Below, piece after piece: positions 8,739 to 17,429 of a stretch of 64,000 nt of DNA (position 1 is the first letter of the stretch; the number at the start of each line of letters is the position of its first letter). The position numbers and the translations under genes were made by a program. The notes under the pieces are model-generated. The model ran no database searches. It saw nothing but the letters and a program-made list of their open reading frames with translations, and was not told where the DNA came from. Source of the DNA: Paenibacillus algicola (GTDB taxonomy: Bacteria > Bacillota > Bacilli > Paenibacillales > Paenibacillaceae). Location: the NCBI RefSeq assembly GCF_005577435.1, contig NZ_CP040396.1:819501-883500 (forward strand). The letters run 5' to 3'.

Positions 8739-8912
8739 ATGATTATTGTATATTTGGTTGAATTATCAGATGAGCAGAAGAGGGCTGTCAGAGATGTAGT
8801 AAATGATCTGGACGAAGATGAATTTGTAATTCGGTGCACAAATAATGAAGCGATTTATGGGGAGAAGAAGGCTGGTAGGATCGTTATCAAGGAGGTACTA
8901 AAGTATGTTTGA
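8739..8912 (+). CDS. Small hypothetical protein (57 aa)
   Basis: I chose the ATG at 8739 (M-I-I-V-Y-L-V-E-L-S) because GAGGTGGGGA at 8723-8732 sits at the right distance; an in-frame GTG at 8727 lies inside that site. The 57-residue product is acidic in the middle (D-L-D-E-D-E) and ends K-E-V-L-K-Y-V, with no membrane helix or known motif. A GGAGG near its end precedes a further 14-codon frame at 8905 that looks like the stub of a lost gene. The 8913-9166 stretch otherwise shows nothing clear. Confidence 0.45.
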   Translation: MIIVYLVELSDEQKRAVRDVVNDLDEDEFVIRCTNNEAIYGEKKAGRIVIKEVLKYV

Positions 8913-9166
8913 AGTCGAGGGGAAGAGGGAGAGCTTAGCAAACGATTGATCAAGGATGAAGCCAGGTGGGAGTTAGGTTAAATTTCCACGGCATGACGAA
9001 GGCAATGTAAAAATTCTTGGATCATTACTTTGACCAACTAAAGCTGAGGAACTGTCTGTCTCATTATCGGACATTCAAACTGCTTGGGGATTTTCATCTT
9101 ACTTTTTTGGTTCGGTTACCTCCTATGCTAGAGACATGAAAGAGACTGAGTTGAGAGGTTGAGATT

Positions 9167-9865
9167 ATGAAATACTTCATCACAGATATACACGGTGAGT
9201 ACAACGGACTGGAGTTACTGCTGAAGCATGCTGAGATTGATTTTCCTAAGGATCAACTTGTGTTTGGCGGCGATTATATCAATCGAGGAAAGCAGAGCGG
9301 GAAAGTGATCAGAAGAGTCAAGGAGCTGACTCAGGCATATCCCAATAATGTCGTAGCCCTAATCGGCAATCATGAGGAGATGATGAGAGATTATTATCGG
9401 AGTGGGGATAAGCTGTGGCAAAACCATGGCGGGCGAGAGACGAATATTGATTTTGAGAAGACCTTTACAAATGAGGAGGTAAGAAAAGAGCATATTGATT
9501 GGGCGTGTAATCTGCCTCTGGTTTACGAAGATGACGAGTTCGTTTACACGCATGCAGGCTTGAATCCTTTTGAGCCGCTGGAAAAGCAAAGCAGAGAAAT
9601 ACTCTGGATGTCGGAGTTCGACTTTTACAACATACCGAAGGAACCGCTCCAAACCGTTACCATGCACAAGCCAATCATTCATGGACATACTCCCGTGGAA
9701 CGGATCTCTTTTGATGGTATCCGTCTTAATGCTGATTTGGGATCGAATACATATGTAATTGAGGAGGAGCGAGGTTTGGGTCTGGTAAATCTGACTGAAA
9801 TGACTTATCTTGTCTATCAGCAATCACAAAAGAAAATAGAGAAGCGGGAGATCGCAAGATTTTAA
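9167..9865 (+). CDS. PPP-family serine/threonine phosphatase or ApaH-like metallophosphatase
   Basis: A 232-residue single-domain calcineurin-like phosphoesterase. The metal-binding motifs of the PPP family are present in order: D-I-H-G-E near residue 7, G-G-D-Y-I-N-R-G near 37 (standard G-D-x-x-D-R-G with Asn in place of the second Asp), and G-N-H-E-E near 67. Later histidines are in Y-T-H-A-G-L and I-H-G-H-T-P. This layout fits bacterial PrpE/PrpA-type phosphatases or Ap4A hydrolases; substrate is not predictable. The D-to-N change in the second motif is notable but not unique. The ATG at 9167 follows GAGAGGTTGAG. The next gene begins 34 bp downstream. Confidence 0.8.
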   Translation: MKYFITDIHGEYNGLELLLKHAEIDFPKDQLVFGGDYINRGKQSGKVIRRVKELTQAYPNNVVALIGNHEEMMRDYYRSGDKLWQNHGGRETNIDFEKTFTNEEVRKEHIDWACNLPLVYEDDEFVYTHAGLNPFEPLEKQSREILWMSEFDFYNIPKEPLQTVTMHKPIIHGHTPVERISFDGIRLNADLGSNTYVIEEERGLGLVNLTEMTYLVYQQSQKKIEKREIARF

Positions 9866-9898
9866 TAGAAGAACATGAATTATTGAGGAGGATGAAGG

Positions 9899-10429
9899 GT
9901 GTCGGATCGCCAAAAGGTAACTTATCGAGATCATATATTAGCCGCGGTGCAAGAAATTGTGAAAACAAAGGGTCGAAATCAGTTTGAAATCGGTGAAGTT
10001 GTAGACTACATGCTCATCCGAAACCCTGAATTAAATGCTTCGACTATTCGGACCCATATCTCATCGAGATGTTGTGTTAATGCGGCTCCAAATCATGCTG
10101 TAACTTATAGCGATTACGAACGAATCGGGCAAGGATTATACCGATTGTTTGAACCAACATCCAGCGGCGGAAATAGAAAGCTGTACTTTGTTGACATAAA
10201 CACCAGAAATAATGTTCTGCTTGCGTTAGATGTGGAGTTTCGTGAAGAAGAAGGAAGAGAGCAAGTAAGGTTTTTTGATACAAATAGAGGGCGTGGGTTT
10301 TCAGGGGAAGTAGTGGTGCAAGAAGACAATGGATTTGTCTTCATGACAGAAAAGCGAGATGTTTTGATTTTTCGGGTTGCAACGGTAGAAGAATATGATT
10401 TACTTTGGCGGAGGCATATTGAAGGGTGA
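9899..10429 (+). CDS. Winged-helix-like protein (DUF7669-type N-terminus), unknown function
   Basis: A 176-residue protein starting at GTG 9899 behind GAGGAGG (9884-9890). Residues 8-80 (Y-R-D-H-I-L-A-A-V-Q-E-I-V, then F-E-I-G-E-V-V-D-Y-M, then S-T-I-R-T-H-I-S-S-R-C-C and I-G-Q-G-L-Y-R-L) read as a winged helix of the DUF7669 kind, often found in restriction or defence proteins. The C-terminal half is beta-rich with no motif I recognise. It overlaps the following HEPN-like gene, so the two form one translation unit. A DNA-binding or sensor role for the pair is inference. Confidence 0.6.
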   Translation: MSDRQKVTYRDHILAAVQEIVKTKGRNQFEIGEVVDYMLIRNPELNASTIRTHISSRCCVNAAPNHAVTYSDYERIGQGLYRLFEPTSSGGNRKLYFVDINTRNNVLLALDVEFREEEGREQVRFFDTNRGRGFSGEVVVQEDNGFVFMTEKRDVLIFRVATVEEYDLLWRRHIEG

Positions 10430-12104
10430 AATAACTGATAAGTATGTTCACGAGTTACTTGAAAGATTAAAAGTTGAACCTAATGTCGTAAAAGACTGTT
10501 CTATATTTGAAAATAATGAACGTCATTGGAAGGCAGTTATAACTACATTAGATGATTCGAAACTGTTTACAGAGTTTTCTATGTATACATACTCCGGGGT
10601 TAAACAATTTACAGTTAAACTGGAGCCTCAAAAAGTAAGTAATGAGTTTGATAAAAATCTCTATGATTTAAAAATTCACCTTAAGGATGTTGTTAGAAGC
10701 GAATGGGAAGATTGTGTTTGGCTTGAGGATGAGCAATCTACTGCATTTGCTGAGGAACTTTATGGAGAGATTTATAGAACTGAAAATTCTTTGCGTCAAT
10801 TTATTAATATGGTCATGGTGAGAACTTTCGGAACATCATGGTGGGATAATTATATACCACAAAAATTAAAAGATAAGTACGACAGCCGTCACGTAGCATA
10901 TAAGAGAATTGCAGAATCATTTAAAAATGTTAGTGACCATTTAATATCAATTGACACTGATGATCTAATAGATTTAATGACACACGTTCTTAAAAAGTGG
11001 GAACCACAACATGATAAGGAAATTGAAAAAGCGTTAGAAAAAACAAATTTAGGCCAAAAAGAACTGAATCAAATAATCGACAAGCTTAGAAAACAGTTAG
11101 TAGCAGAAATTAATTTATGGGATAAAATTTTCGAGAAATACTTTGGTGATGGCTTTGTTGAAACGTGGATTGAATTTAGTAAAAATCGTAATCACGTTGC
11201 ACATAACAAATTACTGGACTTGAGTGCCCACGAAAAAATCAAGAAAAGTATCGCAATAGTAGCGAGTACCATTTATTCTGCCAAAAATAAGTTTGAATTA
11301 GAACATTTGTCTGAAGAAGAGTTGGAAGAAATTCATGCTGAATTTGCTGAATATGAGGAAGAAGAAAGTGAGTTAGCAAGGCAAAGAGAAATAGAGTTTA
11401 TGGAGGAAGAAGCAGGAGTTAAAATAAAGGATGAAGATGCAATTTTTGAAGAATTTAATGAACATATCTCTAATTTCGTTACTAGTATTGCAGACAGTAT
11501 TTATTTTCGAAATGATATTAATGTAAAGACCGAGGACCTAAATAGGAGTGAGGTAACACAGGGAATTATTTTAATAGAGAGCAAAATAAACGATAGTTCA
11601 TTAAAAGTAGTTACTAATATAGATATAGATGATTCTGCGGGTCAAACAAGTATCGTAAGCTTATCATTAATAGTAGATGGTAATGAAATATCAACATGCG
11701 AACTGAGTTACGATAATGGAGACGCTAAGTGGAATGATGATCTTGGATACTATCTTCCTCTAGTGAACAATAAATTACACATTGACTATTTGGGGGATTT
11801 TGAAAAAGAGATCTTAGAGAAATTTGAAGAGACGTTTCCAAACTTAGTATTGGAAGTTGAATCAAGGAAATATGAAGTGGTGAAGAATGGTGGCGCTGAA
11901 CCAGTAGCTGATTTCCATTGTGAAGAATGTGATGAACCTTTAGTAAGTATAGATGAATCCTTATGTGACGTTGGTAAGTGTGTAAATTGTGGATATGAAC
12001 ATAGCCTTGAAGAATGTCTACGTTGTGAGCAACTTTATAATTCTAATGTAGAGGGTCAAAATAACTTTTGCGATTCGTGTTATGAGTATCTCGACAGAGA
12101 ATGA
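10419..12104 (+). CDS. Large protein with possible HEPN RNase motif and C-terminal zinc ribbons
   Basis: About 561 residues if started at TTG 10419 behind GGCGGAGG (10407-10414); an ATG at 10395 with a weaker site is the alternative. The central region is helical (N-S-L-R-Q-F-I-N-M-V-M, later N-L-W-D-K-I-F-E-K-Y) and contains R-N-H-V-A-H near residue 257-262. This matches the R-x4-H motif of HEPN ribonucleases in the expected helical setting. A glutamate-rich linker follows. The last 60 residues hold four cysteine pairs (C-E-E-C, C-V-N-C, C-L-R-C, C-D-S-C), consistent with two zinc ribbons. I recognise no named family. Its overlap with a winged-helix gene and position near Gabija suggest an uncharacterised defence or toxin-type pair, which is inference. 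Confidence 0.6.
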   Translation: MKGEITDKYVHELLERLKVEPNVVKDCSIFENNERHWKAVITTLDDSKLFTEFSMYTYSGVKQFTVKLEPQKVSNEFDKNLYDLKIHLKDVVRSEWEDCVWLEDEQSTAFAEELYGEIYRTENSLRQFINMVMVRTFGTSWWDNYIPQKLKDKYDSRHVAYKRIAESFKNVSDHLISIDTDDLIDLMTHVLKKWEPQHDKEIEKALEKTNLGQKELNQIIDKLRKQLVAEINLWDKIFEKYFGDGFVETWIEFSKNRNHVAHNKLLDLSAHEKIKKSIAIVASTIYSAKNKFELEHLSEEELEEIHAEFAEYEEEESELARQREIEFMEEEAGVKIKDEDAIFEEFNEHISNFVTSIADSIYFRNDINVKTEDLNRSEVTQGIILIESKINDSSLKVVTNIDIDDSAGQTSIVSLSLIVDGNEISTCELSYDNGDAKWNDDLGYYLPLVNNKLHIDYLGDFEKEILEKFEETFPNLVLEVESRKYEVVKNGGAEPVADFHCEECDEPLVSIDESLCDVGKCVNCGYEHSLEECLRCEQLYNSNVEGQNNFCDSCYEYLDRE

Positions 12105-12388
12105 AATAATATTTAGCAAGATTAAGCGAATACTGCCACATCATGATTTGGAGTTGTCAAAAAAGTGCAGTTTGTAAACACACTCATATGGAAATCCGTT
12201 ACTAAGCTGCTTGTGGCAGCATTCTCTCACGATAAATAATTGGCGGCCAGCCGTGACCAAGCCGGAAATTCCCCTGTTGTATTAAAGGATGATGGAAGGC
12301 TTATTGATCATATAGTGTTTCATAAGTATTAATGTAAAATTGATTGATCTATCGTCAGCACTCATCCTATGTGGAATCGGTGGCGTAA

Positions 12389-12646
12389 TTGGTGAGGGGC
12401 GGTGTAGAAATCAGACAAACGTTAATTGACGATGACAGCTGGTGCAAAAGGGGGCCAGGCAAGCAAGCAATCGGGCGATTCCGAGGAGGCATAGCAACAA
12501 AAATCCATACGGTCGTTGATGTGTTAGGTGGCCCTCTGGGCATCGTTCTTTCTCCTGGGAACACCCACGAGAATGTGATCCGGTATGAGATGCTGCGGAA
12601 TCTGGAGTTAAGCGATAAGCAAGTCATCGCAGATCGGTGGAATAGC
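12389..12646 (+). pseudogene. IS5-type transposase fragment
   Basis: Residues such as W-C-K-R-G-P-G-K-Q-A-I-G-R-F-R-G-G-I-A-T-K-I-H-T-V-V-D, L-G-I-V-L-S-P-G-N and S-D-K-Q-V-I-A-D-R match the central DDE region of IS5-family OrfB transposases (usually G-R-S-R-G-G-L-T-T-K-I-H-A-V-V-D). Both the N-terminal domain and the catalytic C-terminus are missing, and no matching IS ends are visible. The upstream 12105-12388 sequence shows no intact gene. Confidence 0.75.
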
Positions 12647-12693
12647 CTTTGTTACATTTAAGCAATATTGTAAAAAGGAAGGTTGGTGGATTT

Positions 12694-13329
12694 ATGAAAT
12701 TAATAAGATATGGAATATTGCTAACTCTTATGATAGGAATCACAGTTTTTTTAGTGTATATATATGTAAAAACAAGCACCGATAATGTCACTCTGGATTC
12801 AATTGTATCAAACAAGGATTATAACATAACTCAAGTTAAAGATCATAATCCGATAAGTTTTTCGCTTGAACCTGAATGGATATTCAAACATACAAACGAT
12901 AAACATAAAGTATTTGAAATTAACCAGCATCAAATATTTATGGTGAGTGTAAAATATAGAGAAAACGACATCTATTTTAGTTTTCATACGAAACTAAAAT
13001 TGCCTAAAAAGAAGGGCAGTTTTATTTATCCAGGCACTATACAAGATAGCGGAGTGTTCTCCACTCCAAGAGAAGAACTTAGAGTACTAACTCTTGACAA
13101 CAAAATAATTCAAACAACACAAATTGGTATAGGACCTTCATCTGATTTTTCTTTTGGAATAAACAAAACAGATCAAGATAAAATAATTGATGGCTTTAAA
13201 GTCGAGTTTGAGGGTATCAAACTGTACAATTACTTTTTAAAGGACCCTCGTCACGCTGCATTCCGGACGCTCTCATCCATGCGACAGCATCCTCCACGTT
13301 ATATAACTAAACCGCGTATCTGGACCTAA
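12694..13329 (+). CDS. Membrane-anchored hypothetical protein
   Basis: I chose the ATG at 12694, with GGTGG just upstream and AAGGAAGG further back; the frame is open earlier only through the transposase remnant. The 211-residue product starts with a positively charged M-K-L-I-R-Y-G followed by one membrane helix (I-L-L-T-L-M-I-G-I-T-V-F-L-V-Y-I-Y), then an extracellular beta-rich domain without a recognised family. The last about 25 residues (R-H-A-A-F-R-T-L-S-S-M-R-Q-H-P-P) look unlike the rest and run into a terminator hairpin, so the native C-terminus may have been replaced by a deletion joint. Confidence 0.5.
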   Translation: MKLIRYGILLTLMIGITVFLVYIYVKTSTDNVTLDSIVSNKDYNITQVKDHNPISFSLEPEWIFKHTNDKHKVFEINQHQIFMVSVKYRENDIYFSFHTKLKLPKKKGSFIYPGTIQDSGVFSTPREELRVLTLDNKIIQTTQIGIGPSSDFSFGINKTDQDKIIDGFKVEFEGIKLYNYFLKDPRHAAFRTLSSMRQHPPRYITKPRIWT

Positions 13330-13347
13330 TGCCAGGATACGCGGTTT
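13309..13347 (+). terminator. Terminator-like hairpin overlapping the stop of the anchored hypothetical gene
   Basis: AAACCGCGTATC-TGG pairs with CCA-(G)-GATACGCGGTTT around an 8-nt loop, with only a short T stretch after the stem. The stop codon of the gene lies in the loop and stem, which is unusual. Confidence 0.6.
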
Positions 13348-13477
13348 TAGCGTTTTAGAGTGATTTTTTGCCGATGACCATCATCCCTGTATTTAGAGCT
13401 ACTCCCTAAATACCCGCTTGAGCAAGCTGAGCAAGTCCGTCAGGAGCAATGGCCCAGAGCCAGAAGAAGCCTGCAAG
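13341..13477 (-). repeat. Decayed gene fragment, copy 1 of a direct repeat
   Basis: This block is repeated at 13581-13730 with many substitutions. Read on the minus strand both copies encode the end of a small membrane protein: here A-G-F-F-W-L-W-A-I-A-P-D-G-L, then A-Q-L-A-Q-A-G-I and a stop, ending G-M-M-V-I-G-K-K-S-L. Copy 1 lacks a 19-nt piece present in copy 2. The parent family is not recognised. Between the copies lies a perfect 9-bp hairpin (13489-13511) and a 20-nt match to the orfA end of the IS3 element (13554-13573). Confidence 0.55.
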
Positions 13478-13580
13478 GTTTCAATTGTCATAGAAGGCTT
13501 ACTTCTATGATTTGGAAGACTTATATCGATAAAATGAGGTTTCATTATTCATGAGACGAAAGTAAACATCATTACACAAA

Positions 13581-13730
13581 GCGGTTTTAACTTTTTAGAA
13601 TGATTTTATGCGACGATCATCCCTATATTTATTGCCAGAATTAAGATAAAAGCTACTCCATAAATGCCCGCTTAAGCAAGCTGAGTAAGTCCGTCAGGGA
13701 CAACGACCCAGAGTCAGAAGAACCCTGCAA
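13581..13730 (-). repeat. Decayed gene fragment, copy 2 of a direct repeat
   Basis: Second copy of the block at 13341-13477. On the minus strand it reads L-W-V-V-V-P-D-G-L-T-Q-L-A, a stop, then A-G-I-Y-G-V-A-F-I-L-I-L-A-I-N-I-G-M-I-V-A, keeping codons lost in copy 1 but carrying its own stops. The remaining sequence up to 13933 shows no intact gene; it seems to be further decayed coding DNA on the minus strand. Confidence 0.55.
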
Positions 13731-13933
13731 CCAATATCACTCCGTTTAGAAGTGTGGCCGCCAATAGAGTGGATTATAGCTGCCGTGTTTGAGGCCCCGC
13801 ACGCTCATCATAGTTTGGATGGTTCCATCGTGAAAAGGAACACATCCATCGTCCTTTCTCCATTCTCGGAATGCCTCATGCACAGGCGTTTACGCTGTTA
13901 AACGTCTGGTCCATGCTTCAAATAAAAATACAC

Positions 13934-16210
13934 TTAGAATTTGAACGAAGATCTTCCATTATCATTGCTCATCTGTTTTCCCATTTTACGAAATTCCCCA
14001 GGAGTTACGCCCTCTTTTTTCTTAAAACGGTCAATGAAATATGAAACATTTATATAGCCGGCTCCCGTTATAATATCTTTTATAGACTTATCCGTATGCA
14101 TAAGCTCGTTTTTTACATGTTCGATGCGTAAATCAAATACGTAATCGGTAAACGTTGAACCCGTCAGGTCTTTAATTGAGCGACTGATAAATGATGGCGA
14201 TAGGGATAATTCTTCCGCCATCTGACCTAAATTAAATTCATACAACAAATATCTATCGTGAATGTAACTCAAAATTCGATGACTTAATTCAGATAGCTCA
14301 TCATTTTTTCGTTTTTTAATGTGGGAGCAAAGGTCGATAACACATTGAGTGATATCCTTCTCAAACTGGCTCATTGACTGCTGATTGATGAGTTGTTTAA
14401 AAGTTTCTAGGTGGTGAGGAAAATCTTGTGTATGAACTAGCTTGAAAATCGAATTGACAAGGTCAGATGTCATACACTTGGTCATCAGAAGCGATTTTTT
14501 TGTGTTAATTTCCTGGAGAATTTGTTTGAGTGATTCAAGAGCCAGCTGCTCATCACCTTGTTTAATCGACTGAAGTAAAGTGAGCCTGATATCAGTTGAG
14601 TACCAGCTAGTCGACTCTTCTTCATTCCAATTAACAACATCAATATAGTTAATAATACTTCCGGTTGAAAATTTAAGCTGGTATTCCTTAGCAGTCAGAG
14701 ACTCAATATACGATCTGTGAATTCCAAGAAACATGCCGTAGACTCTGCCAATGCTAATGGTTGGAGCTGTTCCGATTTTACTAGTTATTATTTCTTGGAT
14801 CTCTTTGACAATACTTTCGACCGTTCCTGAGTGCTGCAGAGCATTGTTGGATAACCCTACGATGCATGCAAATGTCCCACGACGATAAAATTCAATAGGA
14901 TAAACAGAAATATTATTGCTGGAGAATTCAGAGAGACTATTGGATATATCTTGCGTCAAAGAAGTATCCGCTTCCTCGGTACTGAAACTGAATACGAAGT
15001 ATGAATTACCACAAAGGACAACTTGATGTTCTTTCATGAATGCGCATACATCTAGTTCTGTTGAAAAATATCCATGGATAAGCTTAATGAGGAACTGATC
15101 CTGAATCAACTTCTTTTGATTCTCCATTTGGTACAATAAGGATTGCTGATTTTGAGTCATGTTTTCAAAAGAATGAGCTATATAATTAATTTCTGTATCG
15201 ACGAGAGGGTGCGCCGCTTCAAGTTCCAACTGAATTTTTGAAATTAACTGCTGTATAGGTTTATAAAATCGCTTGGATAGCACAATAGCAACGGTGATTC
15301 CGATAAAAATTAATGATATTAAAATATACACGATCAGATTAGTGAGCTTAAGAACTTGTTGGTAGAACTGAGAGGTCGGCAGCAGAGTCATATAGGTCCA
15401 CCCGGTTGCCTCCGACTTCACCCAGGTCACAGACATCGAATTAGATTCCATAATCATGGAAGATTGTTCACTATTAGAGGCTTGGACCAGCAGTTTTTTT
15501 ATAAACTCATCAGTAAGTGCCAAATCATTGGCTTTAGATGTTAATAAGTTCTGATCCTGGTCAAATACGTACACCGCGCCTCTAAAATCTCCTAAAACCG
15601 GAGCCATCAATTTATATAGTCGCTGGCTGTCGAACAAATATAATACGATGCCATATGGGTTAAGCGACCGTACAGGAAATGGGATCCCAATCGTAATGAT
15701 CTCTTTGGAAGTTTGGTTTGTTAAAACAGGCTCGGTTGGACGAACAAAGGGCCGTTTATTCCCTTTTAGGCTATTGATCCAATGCTCAGCTGTATCTGTT
15801 TTGTTCATATAATAATCTTTGATAAGTGAAGACAAACTGAACATAGCATTAGACGAATAAAAGTAACCGCTATCATATCTATGATAAAAAATTTCTTCGA
15901 AATAAGAAGAACTTGCTTTGTATTTTTGGATTTCTTTAATAATTTCCGTAGAGGCGTAGGTATCATCAAGTAAGTGAAAACTAGACAGGTCAGGATTCAA
16001 AGACATTAATACGGTGGTTTCCGTTAAGTCTAAAAATTGCTGATCCATAGAATCCAAGGCTAAATGAAGCCGGTTCAAATTAGTTTCTTCAATTTCTGTT
16101 CGAAGTGCGCTTACCGCACCTGTATATATAAAAATCCCTAAAATAGCCACAGGTATGCTAAACATTACAATGAAAGCGAGCAGGTATTTAGTGTATAGAT
16201 TCCACCTCAT
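13934..16210 (-). CDS. Membrane-anchored AraC-family transcriptional regulator 1
   Basis: A 758-residue protein with a membrane helix at about 8-30, an extracytoplasmic cache-like sensor region of about 260 residues, a second helix near 292-312, a cytoplasmic linker, and a C-terminal AraC DNA-binding domain in the last 100 residues (I-S-R-S-I-K-D-L-T-G-S-T-F-T-D-Y and A-G-Y-I-N-V-S-Y-F-I-D-R-F-K-K-K-E-G-V-T-P-G-E-F-R). I chose the ATG at 16210, which has AGGGAG behind it, over an ATG nine codons upstream. It is divergent from the first permease operon and probably senses an extracellular oligosaccharide to switch that operon on, by analogy with other Paenibacillus regulators of this build. 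The ligand is unknown. Confidence 0.88.
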   Translation of the reverse strand: MRWNLYTKYLLAFIVMFSIPVAILGIFIYTGAVSALRTEIEETNLNRLHLALDSMDQQFLDLTETTVLMSLNPDLSSFHLLDDTYASTEIIKEIQKYKASSSYFEEIFYHRYDSGYFYSSNAMFSLSSLIKDYYMNKTDTAEHWINSLKGNKRPFVRPTEPVLTNQTSKEIITIGIPFPVRSLNPYGIVLYLFDSQRLYKLMAPVLGDFRGAVYVFDQDQNLLTSKANDLALTDEFIKKLLVQASNSEQSSMIMESNSMSVTWVKSEATGWTYMTLLPTSQFYQQVLKLTNLIVYILISLIFIGITVAIVLSKRFYKPIQQLISKIQLELEAAHPLVDTEINYIAHSFENMTQNQQSLLYQMENQKKLIQDQFLIKLIHGYFSTELDVCAFMKEHQVVLCGNSYFVFSFSTEEADTSLTQDISNSLSEFSSNNISVYPIEFYRRGTFACIVGLSNNALQHSGTVESIVKEIQEIITSKIGTAPTISIGRVYGMFLGIHRSYIESLTAKEYQLKFSTGSIINYIDVVNWNEEESTSWYSTDIRLTLLQSIKQGDEQLALESLKQILQEINTKKSLLMTKCMTSDLVNSIFKLVHTQDFPHHLETFKQLINQQSMSQFEKDITQCVIDLCSHIKKRKNDELSELSHRILSYIHDRYLLYEFNLGQMAEELSLSPSFISRSIKDLTGSTFTDYVFDLRIEHVKNELMHTDKSIKDIITGAGYINVSYFIDRFKKKEGVTPGEFRKMGKQMSNDNGRSSFKF

Positions 16211-16473
16211 GATTACACTCCCTTTCCGGGCTTTCAAGATTAACTATTATTGTATATGTATACTACGTGACAATAAAGGGGAAAATGACCTGATTTTGAA
16301 ATCGAATATTTTAAATAAAGCAGATATTTAGAATTTCAGGGACTTAGAGCGTATTTGAAGGCAACATTTTTATCCGAGTATGGAGAAGAAGGCAGATATT
16401 TACTGCTTGATCCCTTAGATGCTACATTTGGAGCAAGCCATACAATGACAATAAGGAAAGGTGGTTCGAATAA

Positions 16474-17388
16474 ATGAACAGTTATATAAAGATATGGAAA
16501 AAACAACTGAAGCGAAATTGGCACCTCTATTTGTTTGTCTTACCAACATTAATTTATTTCATTGTGTTCAACTATTTGCCAATGTATGGACTGCAGATTG
16601 CATTTAAGAATTTTTATCCTTCTCAAGGTATATTGGGTAGTGAATGGGTAGGTTTTGATCATTTTGAGCGTTTTTTCAACTCCCCTTCTTTCTGGACGAT
16701 TATAAAAAACACTTTATCGATCAGCTTGTATGAGCTTATATTGTTTCCCTTACCGATCCTGTTCGCATTAGCGATCAATGAGCTGCGTAACGGAACATTC
16801 AAGAAGAGTGTACAGATCATAACTTATGCGCCGCATTTTATATCGGTAGTTGTAGTAGCGGGGATTATTGTTTCTTTAGTTCATCCAGCGACAGGGATCG
16901 TGAATAAAGGTATTGTCCTTCTTGGTGGAGAACCAATCAGCTTTATGACAGAACCGGCCTGGTTCAAATCCATTTACGTGTGGTCTGGGACATGGCAGCA
17001 ATTAGGATGGAATTCTATTATTTATATAGCGGCATTAAGTGCAATTAATCCAGAGTTACACGAGGCAGCTACTATAGATGGCGCAACTCGGGTGCAACGA
17101 ATTTGGAGTATCAACCTGCCTGGAATTATGCCGACGGTCATCATCCTGCTTATTTTAAGTATTGGCAACTTTATGTCTATAGGTTTCGAAAAAGTCTATT
17201 TGTTACAAAATCAGCTGAATATGGAATCATCTGAAGTCATTCAAACTTATGTTTATCGAAGCGGGTTACTACAAGCTCAGTATAGTTTTTCAGCAGCGGT
17301 GGGACTATTCAATTCGGTCATTAATTTAATATTGTTAGTTACAATAAATTCGATTGCTCGTAAAGTAAGTCAAACAAGCTTATGGTAA
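16474..17388 (+). CDS. ABC sugar importer permease 1A (LplB-like)
   Basis: A 304-residue inner-membrane permease with six predicted helices. The N-terminus carries the LplB-type signature (L-P-M-Y-G-L-Q-I-A-F-K-N-F then G-S-E-W-V-G-F-D-H-F). The EAA loop that docks the ATPase is at about 196 (E-A-A-T-I-D-G-A-T-R-V-Q-R-I-W). The ATG at 16474 follows AAAGGTGG. The partner permease starts 41 bp downstream. The cognate binding protein is probably the one at 25885, since none lies directly adjacent; no ATPase is present, as expected for systems sharing an MsmX-type ATPase. Confidence 0.92.
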   Translation: MNSYIKIWKKQLKRNWHLYLFVLPTLIYFIVFNYLPMYGLQIAFKNFYPSQGILGSEWVGFDHFERFFNSPSFWTIIKNTLSISLYELILFPLPILFALAINELRNGTFKKSVQIITYAPHFISVVVVAGIIVSLVHPATGIVNKGIVLLGGEPISFMTEPAWFKSIYVWSGTWQQLGWNSIIYIAALSAINPELHEAATIDGATRVQRIWSINLPGIMPTVIILLILSIGNFMSIGFEKVYLLQNQLNMESSEVIQTYVYRSGLLQAQYSFSAAVGLFNSVINLILLVTINSIARKVSQTSLW

Positions 17389-17429
17389 CTTTCAATACAT
17401 CAATTAACGACTATAAGGAGTGAAGGTAC

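Noticed and set aside
13554..13573. 20-nt identity to the orfA end of the IS3 element
   Set aside because: Too short and isolated to call an IS remnant; no other part of the element is visible around it.
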